Assembly (NCBI GenBank): GCA_946803715.1
Contig: CAMPET010000185.1
Span: forward strand, 41,001 to 92,521
DNA length: 51,521 nt
DNA from: Beroe ovata
Lineage: Eukaryota > Ctenophora > Nuda > Beroida > Beroidae
Direction: 5' to 3'
Made by a program: the position numbers and the translations under genes. Positions 22,812 to 35,200 of this stretch are shown here, piece by piece (position 1 is the stretch's first letter; each line of letters starts with the position of its first letter). Under the pieces are notes generated by a model. It saw nothing but the letters and a program-made list of their open reading frames with translations. It had not been told where the DNA came from and did no database searches.

Positions 22812-25800
22812 ATGTCATTAACCCGGCGACATACAGTAGCATTGCTTAATATCGTGGCCTTGGTCAATGTGATTTTCCTACTCTTTATCATTATTGCTCA
22901 CAGAGGCCAGGGGCGTCACCTAAAACTCGCTTTTCGCGCTAAACAATTTCCTGGTAGATATTTTGTGGATCATAGTGTCAATAATTATGACACTTCGCTT
23001 GTCAGCGCAGGATTTTTGTTTGCCAAATATGTTCAGGGTAAGATGATAACATCAGTTCCATGTCTAGAGATTATGGGAGTATTAGGTTTAGTATAATTAT
23101 TGTTTGATTATATTACATTATTTTCGTTGGTTATATCAAATCGAATTATGTTTTCCCAGCGCGGGAGACAGGCACTGTCGAACAGCTGGTTGACAGCACA
23201 ATATAATATAAATGTTAGAGCAACAACCACTATATGAATATATATGGGAATTATAGTGCAAGTTGCTTTTGACCAACAGTCACGCAGGTTGCCACGCCCA
23301 AAGCTGCAGTCTTATGAAGCGTTATATATAATAATCTCGTGGGTCATATAAACGTTACATTATAGCAGCCGTGAGTGTTGTCATTTTATTTGAACTTCCT
23401 TAAACCGCGGGGGACATGAAATTATATTCTTAGGAGGAATCAATTTCTGCCAGACATAGAAGCTGGTGATCTTCTTCAAGATTTCATGGGGAGTTTTGCC
23501 CGTACATTCACGATTCGGAATAATATTGTTTCATCATATTTTTGAGTTGATTTGGCTTTTCCATTGCTATTATTGATATTCTCTCCGTCATCTTGTTGTA
23601 ACCCAGTTGGTGTCATTGGAAGTTTAACTTCTGAGTTCAAAAACACTGAAATCATGATGTAACAAACCACTCTGCAATCTTTACAAGATAAGTTCAAGTC
23701 TGACAACATTTTACCTCCTCTCTACCATAGATCGCTATATGAACCAGAATATATCGTTAGAGAGCTTAAATCTGGAATACCGAAGACCGCCGTTAAGCCA
23801 AACTATTGGTTCTCCCAAGAAAACATCCAACTCTTGCAAAAGGCGCTGCCCCTCTGGATATCCCGAGAAACAGGTAATACGAGTTCCACTGACACCACAT
23901 CGAGACACCAGGGAACCACTGTCACCATATCGATATCACACCACTGACACCACTGACACCGCATCGAGACCAGTGACCACCATCGAGATCACAATGAGGT
24001 AATAAATTCTACTGACACCACTTAGACACCGCTGACACCACTCAATGATTAATGCTATCACACATATCACAGTGATGGCAGTGACACCATCGCATATTGA
24101 CGTGTCAATTTGACATCTTTCTACTCACACAAAATATACCGTTCCGCTATAATAATGACTCCGTGCAAGATTTTCCAGTGAGGAAAATGCTGCACTCTAC
24201 AAAACCTGGTGTTGACCGGAATTTCGTCAAATGCAACAGTGTTGCGTCCGAATTTTAGTCAAATATGGAATTTTGCAGAAATCCAAACATCAGATACTTT
24301 GAGCATTTATTCCTTTACAATTCAAACGAGACCACTATATTTGTGCATTAATTAGCTTTGAATCCTCCAAATGGCGGACAGAAATACGTCTACTGTATTC
24401 TTGAAATTAGGTCTTTCATTGGCGCTGATTTTTGTCCGCGAACGCTCGTTTCGACCTTGGACCGTTTTAGATCTTGGACTATAACACAGAGTATGACTCA
24501 TTGGCCTCTATTTTTGAATCCCCATCCTTTAACTAACCTCCAATGACTCAATTAGCAACTATATTTAATATATTATCTAATCAATTATCTAATCAATTAT
24601 CTAATCAATTGACAATTATCTAATCAATTATCTAATTGGTGTTTCAGAGCAGCGAGGAGAGCGACGATTTTAGTGAGATGCGGCGAGGAGTCAGCCGATA
24701 CGGCAGAATAAGTTATCGAGCGGGATATGATTCTGGTGGGTTCGAATCTGCAGATATCGTTATTGTTGTCATGGTGACAACAGTGTTGCCTCCATGACAA
24801 CAGTGTTGGCATCATGACAACATATTGTAGCACGATGAAATCGTGAAGAGATAGTTTCACAATCGCCAAATTTCACAGTCTTAGCATTGCTGTTGTCATG
24901 GCAACAGTGATTACCCTGGTAACAGCTATGTTGACAAGCTGACAACACCCAGGTTTCGATGACAGGAGCAGTGTGAGCAGTAAGTGGGCCTCCACTTCCT
25001 GGATGGGAACAGAGAAGAGCGGGAGCAGTCTCCAGTCTTCCAGTTACACGCACAGGTTTATAATATAGAGTCAGGCCCAGTGTCAAGTTCGGGGCCAGGT
25101 TTAATGGGTATGGGGCCAGGGTTGGGGTCAGTGTTAGAGTACTATTAGCCCATAACTGCCCAATATTCTCCTGCATCTCCATGACCTCCCATCTCTCCGT
25201 CAGTACGGACACACTGGACTCACGGACAACGAGTTCGGCCAGCGTCCGGCGACCGTATAACCGAGCGTACCTTCATCAGAAAACCGTCCACTCCGACTAC
25301 ACTTCCTACTCGNCAAGAAAACATCCAACTCTTGCAAAAGGCGCTGTCCCTCTGGATATCCCGAGAAACAGGTAATACGAGTTCCACTGACACCACATCG
25401 AGACACCACTGACACCACTGTCACCATATCGATATCATAATGAAGCCCACTGACACCACATCGAGACACCACTGACACTGCATCGAGACCAGTGACCACC
25501 ATCAAGATCACAGTGAGGTAATAAATTCTACTGACACAACTTAGACACCGCTGACACCACTCAATGATTAATGCTATCACATATATCACAGTGATGGCAG
25601 TGACACCATCGCAGTGACACCATCGCAGTGACACCATCGCAGTGACACCATCGCATATTGACATGTCAATTTGACATCTTTCAATCACACAAAATATACC
25701 GCACCGCTATAATAATGACTCCGTGCAAGATTTTCCAGTGAGGAAAATGCTGCACTCTACAAAACCTGGTGTTGACCGGAATTTCGTCAAATGCAACAGT

Positions 25801-28095
25801 GTTGCGTCCGAATTTTAGTCAAATATGGAATTTTGCAGGAATCCAAACATCGGATACTTCGAGCATTTATTCCTTTACAATTCAAACGAGACCACTATAT
25901 TGGTGCATTAATTAGCATTGAATCCTCCAAATGGCGGACAGAAAAACGTCTACTGTATTGTTGAAATTAGGTCTTTCATTGGCGCTGATTTTTGTCCGCG
26001 AACGCTCGTTTCGACCTTGGACCGTCTTAGATCTTGGACCATAACACAGAGTATGGCTCATTGGCCTCTATTTTTGAATCACCATCCTTTAACTAACCTC
26101 CAATGACTCAATTAGCAACTATATCAAATATATTATCTAATCAATTATCTAATCAATTATATAATTGGTGTTTCAGAGCAGCGAGGAGAGCGACGATTTT
26201 AGTGAGATGCGGCGAGGAGTCAGCCGATACGGCAGAATAAGTTATCGAGCGGGATATGATTCTGGTGGGTTCGAATCTGCAGATATCGTTATTGTTGTCA
26301 TGGTGACAACAGTGTTGCTTCCATGACAACAGTGTTGGCACCATGACAACATGTAGCACGATGAAATCGTGAAGAGATAGTTTCACAATCGCCAAATTTC
26401 ACAGTCTTAGCATTGCTGTAGTCATGGCAACAGTGATTACCCTCGTAACAGCTATGCTGACAAGCTGACAACACCCCAGGTTTCGATGACAGGAGCAGTG
26501 TGAGCAGTAAGTGGGCCTCCACTTCCTGGATGGGAACAGAGAAAAGCGGGAGCAGTCTCCAGTCTTCCAGTTACACGCACAGGTTTTTAATATAGAATCA
26601 GGCCCAGTGCCAAGTTCGGGGCCAGGATTAAAGGGGTTAGGGCCAGGGTTGGGGTCAGTGTTAGAGTACTATTAGCCCATAACTGCCCAATATTCTCCTG
26701 CACCTCCATGACCTCCCATCTCTCCGTCAGTACGGACACACTGGACTCACGGACAACGAGTTCGGCCAGCGTCCGGCGACCGTATAACCGAGCGTACCTT
26801 CATCAGAAAACCGTCCACTCCGACTACACTTCCTACTCGTCATGTTCCACTCTTAACAAGAGCTTTTCCGAGGTGAGACACATGTAGTCTTTGTGCTTGA
26901 AAAAACGCGTATTCGGAAGAATTATAGCACTCGCGTCACAATATAAGTGCTTGCGTTTATTACCGGCAAAGTTTGATTGCTACCTACTAGAAAATCACAC
27001 ATTTGTTCAATGACCGAGAAGTGCCACTGTTAATTTCTCACATTTGCCCATAAAAGAAGCGATCCCTATCGGGTATTTTCAATCAATCAATCACACAGGG
27101 ATCACAGACACACTCCCTCACTGACGAGCTATTTCACAAGGCCATATCACAAGAAAAAAGTCGGCTTCCTCCCACGACTTCCGTGACCACGCCTGCTTTT
27201 ATGCTCATACACAATTAGCTCGCGCTATAGCTACAACCACCAATATATTACCATGACAACCACCACCAATATATTACCATGACAACCACCACCAATGTAT
27301 TTTTCCACGACAACCCCAAATGATCCCTTGTGGTAACCACGGTTTCATGTAACCAGTGCAACATACAGCTGGGCCACGCCTACACGGCCAGGAGCACAGA
27401 ACACATCAAGGACGTGATCCGATACGGCAAACTCCAGTACAACCGACAATACGCATCCATGGGTAAGTTTTGTTGTTATAGTAAGTCAAGTTTTGTCGCA
27501 GTGGGCATGTTTTGTCACAGTTTGACCTAGGTATCCCACTAGATGATTCCGACTCGGCAGAATATTGTAGGGGTCGATTTAGGGGTCGATGTCACCTATC
27601 TTGGCAAGGAATATGATTCGATTTTTGCCCACCCTGCTTTTCATCTCCGGTATAAATGTGAGGAAGTGAACGCCCCGTTTTGGCTTAGGTCCTTCCCACG
27701 GTTTTTAAGGTGTGTGATGACAAAATAATTCAAGCTTCACTGTCTCTCCGATGAATATCGATTATCGTAACAATTAGGTAACTATTGACATGATCTCAAA
27801 TTCATACCTGTCCACGTCGCAACCCATGCTTTTTCAACCCCGAAATATCCAACCAAAACCAATTTTCTGCTAAAGAATCAGCTTGACTTATTAAAACCTT
27901 TACGAAAGCAGATTTTGTTCTCACGATCTTGATTCGCGAAATATATGATGTATGATCTCAATCTTGATTTCTATATTTCTATGAAATTTTCACGGTTCAA
28001 GTGTCCATGACGTATATTCTACGAACTTATAATATGTTGCCAACGATTGAGCAATTTCAAAGTTACGCAATGTCCAATGACCATATATATTGAAG

Positions 28096-28142
<47 letters not shown>

Positions 28143-28289
28143 TGTGTGTGTGGGGATTCGACGAATCTATTACGGCTAGTTTTCTAATCGTAAAGAAGTG
28201 TGTGTTTGTGTGTGTGTGTTGCTAGTGTAAGTGTTGCTAGTGTGAGTGCTGCTAGTGTGAGTGTTTCTAGAGTGAGTGTTGCTAGTGTN

Positions 28290-28325
<36 letters not shown>

Positions 28326-29423
28326 TGCGTGATTTTCTCACACCCCGGTTTTTCAGGGCAAATCACACAGCGACCTGACGGTGAAGATCTCACAGACTCC
28401 CCGAGCGAGCAATCCAAGTCGGACAGACTCAGTCATCTCAGTTTCGATAAGCTATTTGCCCATCTGTCCGGCACGAAACGGAAAGCGAAGCGTGAACAGA
28501 AGGATTTTAGGAGGCAGCGTGACAACCTGAGTGGGGTCTCCCTCATAGGTTTCCAGGTTATGTGCCCCACACCTCGGGCAATAACACCCCGATCCACGCC
28601 AGTCCCCACCTCGCCTGTCAAAGAGGAGCCTGGGATTGGGGACAGGACTGTGACCCTCATTGAGATATCGCAAAATGAGAAGGCCATGGAACAATTTGTA
28701 CAGTACTGCATCAAATCGTCCTTCATCAACGAGCTACTGTTCTGGCTCAATGTGGAGTATTCGATAAAAGTAGATCCAATGTCACGGAGTTTTCAGTTTA
28801 GAAACGTTAACATCCTTACCAAATATCTCGACACAAACACCGAATACCACGTGCAAATCCCATCAAAAGCACTGCCTAAAGCCTTCTTCAAGCAGTTGGA
28901 CCGCAAGAAGGAAATCTCCAAGGAGGTCCTCGCATCGGCCCATGACTATGTGGAAAAGTACATTGACGAGCAGGTCGTTCCACTTTTTGTGAAAAGTAAG
29001 TACGTGGAATGTCTGAAGGACAAACCGCCGTTTCTCCGACAAAACGTGTGCATCGACGTGCGGATAAGTGGGTTTAAGAAGTGTTACGAGGCGACGGAGA
29101 AGTACTACACATACGAGGTGGAGTGTCAGATTGAGTGCCAGGAGAAATTCCTGATCTACAAGAAACTGGACGATTTTGTGGAAAACCACCGGATTCTGTG
29201 CAACCGATTCCCTAAAGAGAAGTTCCCCTGTCTCCCGTCTCGGACTATGTTGAGACAGGAGAACAAGCGGAATGCGAAGAAACGAATGAAGGATTTGTCA
29301 ATCTATCTGGAGAGTCTGTTAGAAATGCCCCCTCATGTATTGCAGTCCAATGAAATGAGGCTGTTCCTAGACTTTGGAGCTGAAGTACCCGAGCCTCCAG
29401 GCTCTCCTAAATCTATTAGCTGA
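22812..29423 (+). CDS. Predicted TM-RGS-PX protein, about 587 aa (middle exons duplicated in the assembly)
   Basis: A phase-consistent model uses exons 22812-23037, 23731-23873, 24648-24739 (or its copy 26177-26268), 26731-26872 (partial copy 25204-25312), 27369-27462 and 28357-29423, 1764 bases in total. Exon 1 carries a signal-anchor helix (VNVIFLLFIII). Exons 2-5 encode Ser/Arg-rich linker sequence. The last exon, which is certain, holds a linker with PTSPVKEEP, an RGS domain (from about TLIEISQNEKAMEQF to VVPLFVKSKYVECL) and a PX domain (VCIDVRISGF to EMRLFLDF), then 15 residues and a stop. RGS domains act on G-alpha subunits and PX domains bind phosphoinositides; the pair occurs in SNX13/SNX14/SNX25 and yeast Mdm1, but those also have PXA and Nexin_C domains, which I do not see. 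The exon 1 assignment and the GTTCGA donor of exon 3 are inference. Confidence 0.8.
23814..25312. repeat. Duplicated 1.5-kb segment, left copy
   Basis: Repeated at 25314-26829 with a few percent difference. It contains the 3' part of exon 2, exon 3 and the 5' part of exon 4 of the RGS-PX gene. It ends at the N at 25313 within exon 4. Confidence 0.95.
25313..25313. other. Single-N assembly junction
   Basis: The sequence ending at 25312 matches that ending near 26829, and the sequence starting at 25314 matches that starting at about 23814. The N therefore joins two overlapping sequences. Confidence 0.85.
25314..26829. repeat. Duplicated 1.5-kb segment, right copy
   Basis: Partner of 23814-25312. 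Differences include a 14-base repeat present four times here (25597-25652) but once on the left, a shorter run of ATCTAATCAATT units, and scattered substitutions. The one change I see in exon 2 (TGC to TGT) is silent in the proposed frame. Confidence 0.95.
25597..25652. repeat. 14-bp tandem repeat, four copies
   Basis: Four exact copies of gcagtgacaccatc. The left segment copy has only one at about 24078, so this is a variable-number repeat between the two copies. Confidence 0.9.
28099..28150. repeat. (GA)n and (GT)n microsatellites
   Basis: An uninterrupted AG run to about 28139 followed by a short GT run. Lies in the last intron of the RGS-PX gene. Confidence 0.95.
28196..28324. repeat. 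GT-rich repeat with 'gctagtgt(g/a)agtgt' units and an N at 28289
   Basis: Degenerate 15-base units built on GCTAGTGTGAGTGTT precede a pure GT run. A single N at 28289 interrupts it. The repeat lies just before the acceptor of the last RGS-PX exon and keeps an accidental open frame into it. Confidence 0.85.
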
Positions 29424-32208
29424 TGATAAAACCCAGATTTATGGTAAATCCACAAATCCAGACTCCGAACTCAGTGTTTGGGCAGAAATAACTGCCTGTG
29501 GGAAGGGTACAATACTACAATGTACAATGTACATTGGTTGCATGTATAGCGTGTACATGACCTAATAAAACGTCAATATAAGATACGCTATAAAATTCAT
29601 ATGTGTCAAAAAGTCGTTTAACTAGCCTGTGTTTTTGTTTCCATCGTTCTTGGTGTATAATTGGAATCTCTAATATTGTTTGTTCCTGTACAAATTCGCT
29701 TGATTATTCACTGTAAACTAAAGCCAATTGTCGTTATTTCACCCTCATGTTTATTGGTCAATAATGGTAAAAATTGGTCAATGGTTTTATAATTGCCAAA
29801 AAGTTTATAAGTAGTTAAAAGCTATGTAATAAACTTACCATGCGTATAAGTCTCTACTCAGAATTGATTAATCAAATTTCAAATTTCAAACTCATATCTC
29901 CAATATGTTCTCACCAATTTAATATCGTTCAGTTGGTTCAATATAACAGTCGTTTCAACTACAATTATTGTCTGGGGCCACGCCCTAAATAATGCATATT
30001 GTTCCATTTGAACAATCTATCGTTTTATTCGTACCAGACGCAATTATGAAAGCTTTAATGGATTTTTTATCTGCAAAGTAGTGAACTTTGTAGAGCATGA
30101 AACTTTGACTTTGTATGCACGTGCTAGGGAGATGACGCGCCGCGCGCAAATGTGCAAAAAATAGCCCCTGGACCACGCCCTGTTTTCGCCATTCCTCCCC
30201 ATCCATGCTGCCGCCCTAATTCCCTCAGAAGCAACGTCAACGCATGAGGGCTTAAGAGTCGCCTACAGCCGTCTCCCTCGGTTATAATTCCAGTGGAGTA
30301 AATTGCAGCATTTGATGATAAACAATCTGACATATTATAAAGCTGTGTAAAGTAGTTCCATTAAGACATGTCAACTTCTACCACATCTATTATTGATATT
30401 GATTACAGCACCTCGTGGGAGTTCTGTGTGCTTACCGTGATGCAGTACCTAGTCTATATTATGTAGGTACCAATAATCATTTACATGTGCTAGTCGGTTT
30501 ACCTTGGACTTCTTTCCGAAACACAATTGAGTCTGGATACCAACTTGGGTCAAGTGCAAAATATACATGCGATCAACTTTTTTGACCTGAAAGAAAACCT
30601 AACCTGGGTTCAACATCGCGTTTTTTGTTCAAACTTTGTTCGATAATTGTTCTTGTTCTAAAGTCCTTTTGCATATCTAGAGCTTAATTTTGATAATCCA
30701 ATGCATATATTTGCAAGCTCTCTCCCTTTCGTTTAATGTACCGTTAAACATGTTTCAACAGAATTCAACACATTCACATAAATAAGATAGATATTTCACT
30801 CCGTTGATCGATGTTCTTTAGAATTGAATCAATTGCAGAAACCTCTAGCCTGACCATATGGGATAGACCAGTATCCAATTGCTGGGACCCTCTACCGCTG
30901 GGTGTGACCAATGACCTGTATAGGACACTGGGATGTGTGATTGTGTGAAAATGACTGATTTATTTGCCAGTCCACAGCTATATCCGCATATATGATGGTG
31001 CATTACACGTGGTTCTGGTAAAACGTGTCACGTGACAGGCGCGTTATTACACCCCACCCTTCATGTAACCTAAAACACTGGCAGTAGTAGTACTACTACA
31101 CTTTGTAATGAAGAGATATTATTACTTGACATTACACTATGTTATGCTACTACTACTACTGGCTTTGTATGTGGTTTCATGATTCTGCTTAGTCAATGCA
31201 TGATCCGCTACTGAAATTCGTAGGTGCCAAATGTTTCTTGAAATAAACCGACTTAAATACTTCAAACCGTTGTACAAATCTCTCTAGTCTCTCGCGAGCG
31301 AAATTATATTTCGCGATTGTTTAATTCAAATTTCAAATTAAATCCGGGACAAATTTTACAGTGCACCCCTACTTCCCTTTGTCAACTTAAATGTTCCCTT
31401 GCAAAATGTTCCTAATTTCAGCATTAATTGACTGGAATTTCTGAGATAGCCCCCTTTTTCGAACGACATTGATCTACCAACCTTTCAATAGATAACCTAC
31501 CACACTATGAAATAGTTATCGGTTTTTGTACCCGTATAACGGGGCATTTTTACTTCATCACATTCCCTAAGTAAAAAAACCATTAGTAAACTGGTTTTCG
31601 TAAAGTGCATGATCATCTGCAATATTTCTCCGTTTTTAAGTCAGAAATTCTTGCACAACTCTTGCATAACTCGGGACCATACACATGTTACGATAACTAT
31701 TTATAGAGGCCATGCTGTTTTTTAGTTTGTATCTGCCATATTATGATGCTTGCACTCTGAACAAGTAATGGTTTCTGATAAGCACATTGTACCTTCCAAA
31801 CTTGCTTTCTACCTAGTGATTGGAATTAATACCTTTTTTTCATTATCTGCTACTTTATTCTCGAGAATAATCAAATTGTTTCACGAACTATATCGTATCT
31901 ACTATAGAACTGAGCGTGGGTTGACTGAAATTAGACGTTCAATCATATAATCATACGATCTTAGTAACGATTAATATCTCGATTGAGAAATACTACCCAC
32001 AGTAGGACCCCCGTTGTATTGAGATAGGCTGTAATAAGGTTTTGAATTCTGATCAGTCGCCTTATATTCAAACAACCACGATTTCGTGCTTATATCTTTT
32101 TGCTTATATCTTAGAAGACAGGATATAACATTTTCCGGTTACGACGATGACTAAGACGGTTGCCACAGGAAGCGGTTGCCAAGACGGTTGCTAGGGGCCG
32201 TTGCTAAG
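29424..32208. other. Intergenic, no gene seen
   Basis: 2.8 kb of AT-rich sequence between the RGS-PX stop and the first CNG exon. It includes an imperfect CAGTAGTAGTA / TACTACTACTG inverted repeat at about 31079-31162. No coding frame is supported. Confidence 0.5.
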
Positions 32209-35200
32209 ATGAGTAATGATCTGCTGGTGATGAGGAACCGGACAGGACGGCGACTCTCTTTCCATGGTAAAATCAAGTGGAAGGCAATTTTAGCAGTCAA
32301 AAAATTCATCAGTAAAGCCAAGATGGCAACTGAGAGGTAAGTCCGAATTGTTTTATTTGTGTTTCATTTCACTCAACACTCAACATTAAAACCATCAAAA
32401 ACCGATACATATGAAACTTGGAGATCCCAAACATCTCAGTGGCTCACACTGCCTTTAAATTGATCTGCAAAGTTGGCCTTAGAATTACGCATAAAATCGA
32501 GAGCACATGGCATGGATATTGTTTTTTCATTGTTCCCAGAACCTCTATTGCCCTTGCATTTCAATTAGCCAGATTAATTACAGTCCAATGTAATGCTGTC
32601 TGCGAACCACGGCAGACACGTCCATTATTCTCTATCGAATTAATACTCCATCGTCAAAATGTTCTGCTGCTAGAATTTGAACGATCGATCACATCGACTT
32701 CTTATAACACACCACACCAATATCAGCATTCCAAGTTTGTTGCCAGATGAGTCGCCATAGCATGTGATGCCAGCATATTTAATACAATAATGCCCGTGTA
32801 AAAAGTAGCATATCGCGGACATTCATATGCCTAGCTTATAGATGTAAAAAACCGTCTCGGAACTTATTAAATTTTACACCCACGGAACTTTATTGGACTT
32901 TATTGGGTTGGGAGCTAGCCATGTAGGTGCCAGCATATTCTTTACTCTATCGGTATACATAGTGAACGTACTGTGCTGTATTCCAGTTGTCTGTATCATG
33001 GTTTGAATACGGCCATTTTGTGGCTAGTGCATTAGCAACATAACATAAACACAAAGACACAACTTTTGATAACTTTCGGAAGCCATTACGAAAACCGTAG
33101 CCCCCCCCACATTTTTCGCAGTTGAAGACCGCCAAATTCTCACGAGCAGGAAGAATACACTCACTTCTTCTCACAAGGTCGTGTTTTCAGAAAGAGGGCA
33201 ATGAACCAGCTGTTCTCGTGTGAGGAAGATGATTTCCTGATTCGGCAATTCGGAGACGAAAAAGGGTGGGTTTGCCATAAATTTGTGGGAGTTTTCAAGG
33301 AAATACTCCGCTTTTTGGTATCGAAAATGCATTCGGATACCCCGAATTATTCACTCATATTCTGTGTATTGTGTCGCAGGAATGCCTCTCAGAAGAAGAA
33401 GAAGTCTACTGAGAAAGAGGTGAGTAGAACATGAGTAAGACCAGCGTTAGAATTGAATGAGACCAGAATGAGACCAGAATGAGACCAGAATGGGACCAGA
33501 ATGAGACCAGAATGAGACCAAAATGAGACTGGCATAAAACCGGTCCTTGACCGGTGTAACATTGGTGTTAGACCAGCATTACACACTGGCACCTGGCCAA
33601 GAATAAGCTGTCCAGAATAAGCTGTCATGGTTTGTAATCAGAGAGGTCATCTCGAATTGTCTTTACTCAACTCTGACCTCTATTGACAATGCAGAGTTCA
33701 TACTTCATGGTAGAACCAACTTATTAGAACTTGGTCTTGTCACATGTCAGTCGAAAGAATTTCTTGATGAGAAATTCTTGATAAGACCTCAATTTCTACT
33801 CTATATAATAGGTATGTGATACATATTGCCCAACTTTTTGCAATAATAATTCCAATAAAATTTGATAGTGAGTGATGTACGGAAAGTGATTGGCTGCCCC
33901 GTGTTTATGAACTACCAATGACAGCAACCAGGCATGTTGGCTACATATTATTGATGAGTGTGTATGAGTCTGCACTGTGTACTCATTACTTATGATATAT
34001 CACTGCCATTTGGCAGCTTAATATTTGACAGTTTCATATTTGAAAGTGGTTATCATTTCGCGTAACATCACAAGCCACGAATTCTTAGGGCATTCACTCT
34101 GTTACTTTCTAAAGGTCGCTCAAATCGCCCCAAAAGTTCGAACAACATGGTTTTATCTCCCTTATCTATTCTCTCGTTTGTCGTATTATCGATCAGGCGC
34201 GGCGTTTCGCTTCACATCATGAACAATGTCGACTATAAAAACTTCAATAATATCTCTGCATATCTCATGCACTAACCTCATATTATGTAGTAGTCAGTGC
34301 GTGCAAACACACACACACACACACACACACATAGGAACATCATGGTCTTGAGGGAGGAACTAAAGAATCTGATGAAGCGGACCACGTCACTTCACCGTGG
34401 TGCGGCGTGGAGTAGCTCCGCGTTGATGCGCTCTACCGCCGGGTCCGTAGCATCGTCCATTGCGGAGAACATGAGTTGGAGGGGTGTCATGAAGTGTGTC
34501 AACGCTGGTGTGAAGAACGGGGAGTTGCTCGTTAACAGACCTACTCGAGCATCACCTGTGAATATATTATTATGATTGTCACAACTAATTTCAAACTTTA
34601 TGTTATTTTCAATCATTTTCAACTCAAATTTTCAACTGTTTTCAACTCAAATTTCCAACTGTTTTCAACTAAAGTTACGAAGGTATATAATAATTGTATG
34701 ATGATGTCGTTTTCTATACCGATAATATCGGTCGTGGTACTGGTTTGTCATACATTGTGTTATCACTCTTTGCGAGCTTATTAGGAGTTGAGATAGGTTA
34801 AACTTAAAGTAAAATAGACACATGCATTCATTCGTACTAAAGTCTTAAAGTGTCTGCAACGTGCTTTTTACTAGGAAACATTGTCAGTAAAACATTTCCT
34901 TAAATGTCTTGAATCACAAAGAATCGACAATGAATGCCTATTTTAGCGTTATTTCAGTCAACCCATCGAATTTAATGCTGCTCTTTTAGAAATGTTTTTG
35001 GCACGCACACAATATGGAATATTTTTCAGAAAAAGAACGAAAATAGACCAAGCTTGGTTTTTCAGCTCAATTTGGGTGTTATACCTACTCCGTTATGTTT
35101 ATACCAAATGGGGAATTCAAATCGGTATAATCGTGAAAGCCGTCAGTAAACATTTAACATGTGACTCAAGTCTCAACAGTTGACTCAACGCCAGCATGGT

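Noticed and set aside
23731-23873. Alternative frame of the RGS-PX second exon (SLYEPEYIVRELKSG)
   Set aside because: It looks protein-like but ends in a phase that meets a stop in the next exon, and the one difference between exon copies is replacement in this frame but silent in the other.
28863-29189. Minus-strand frame inside the RGS-PX exon
   Set aside because: Shadow of the clearly coding plus strand.
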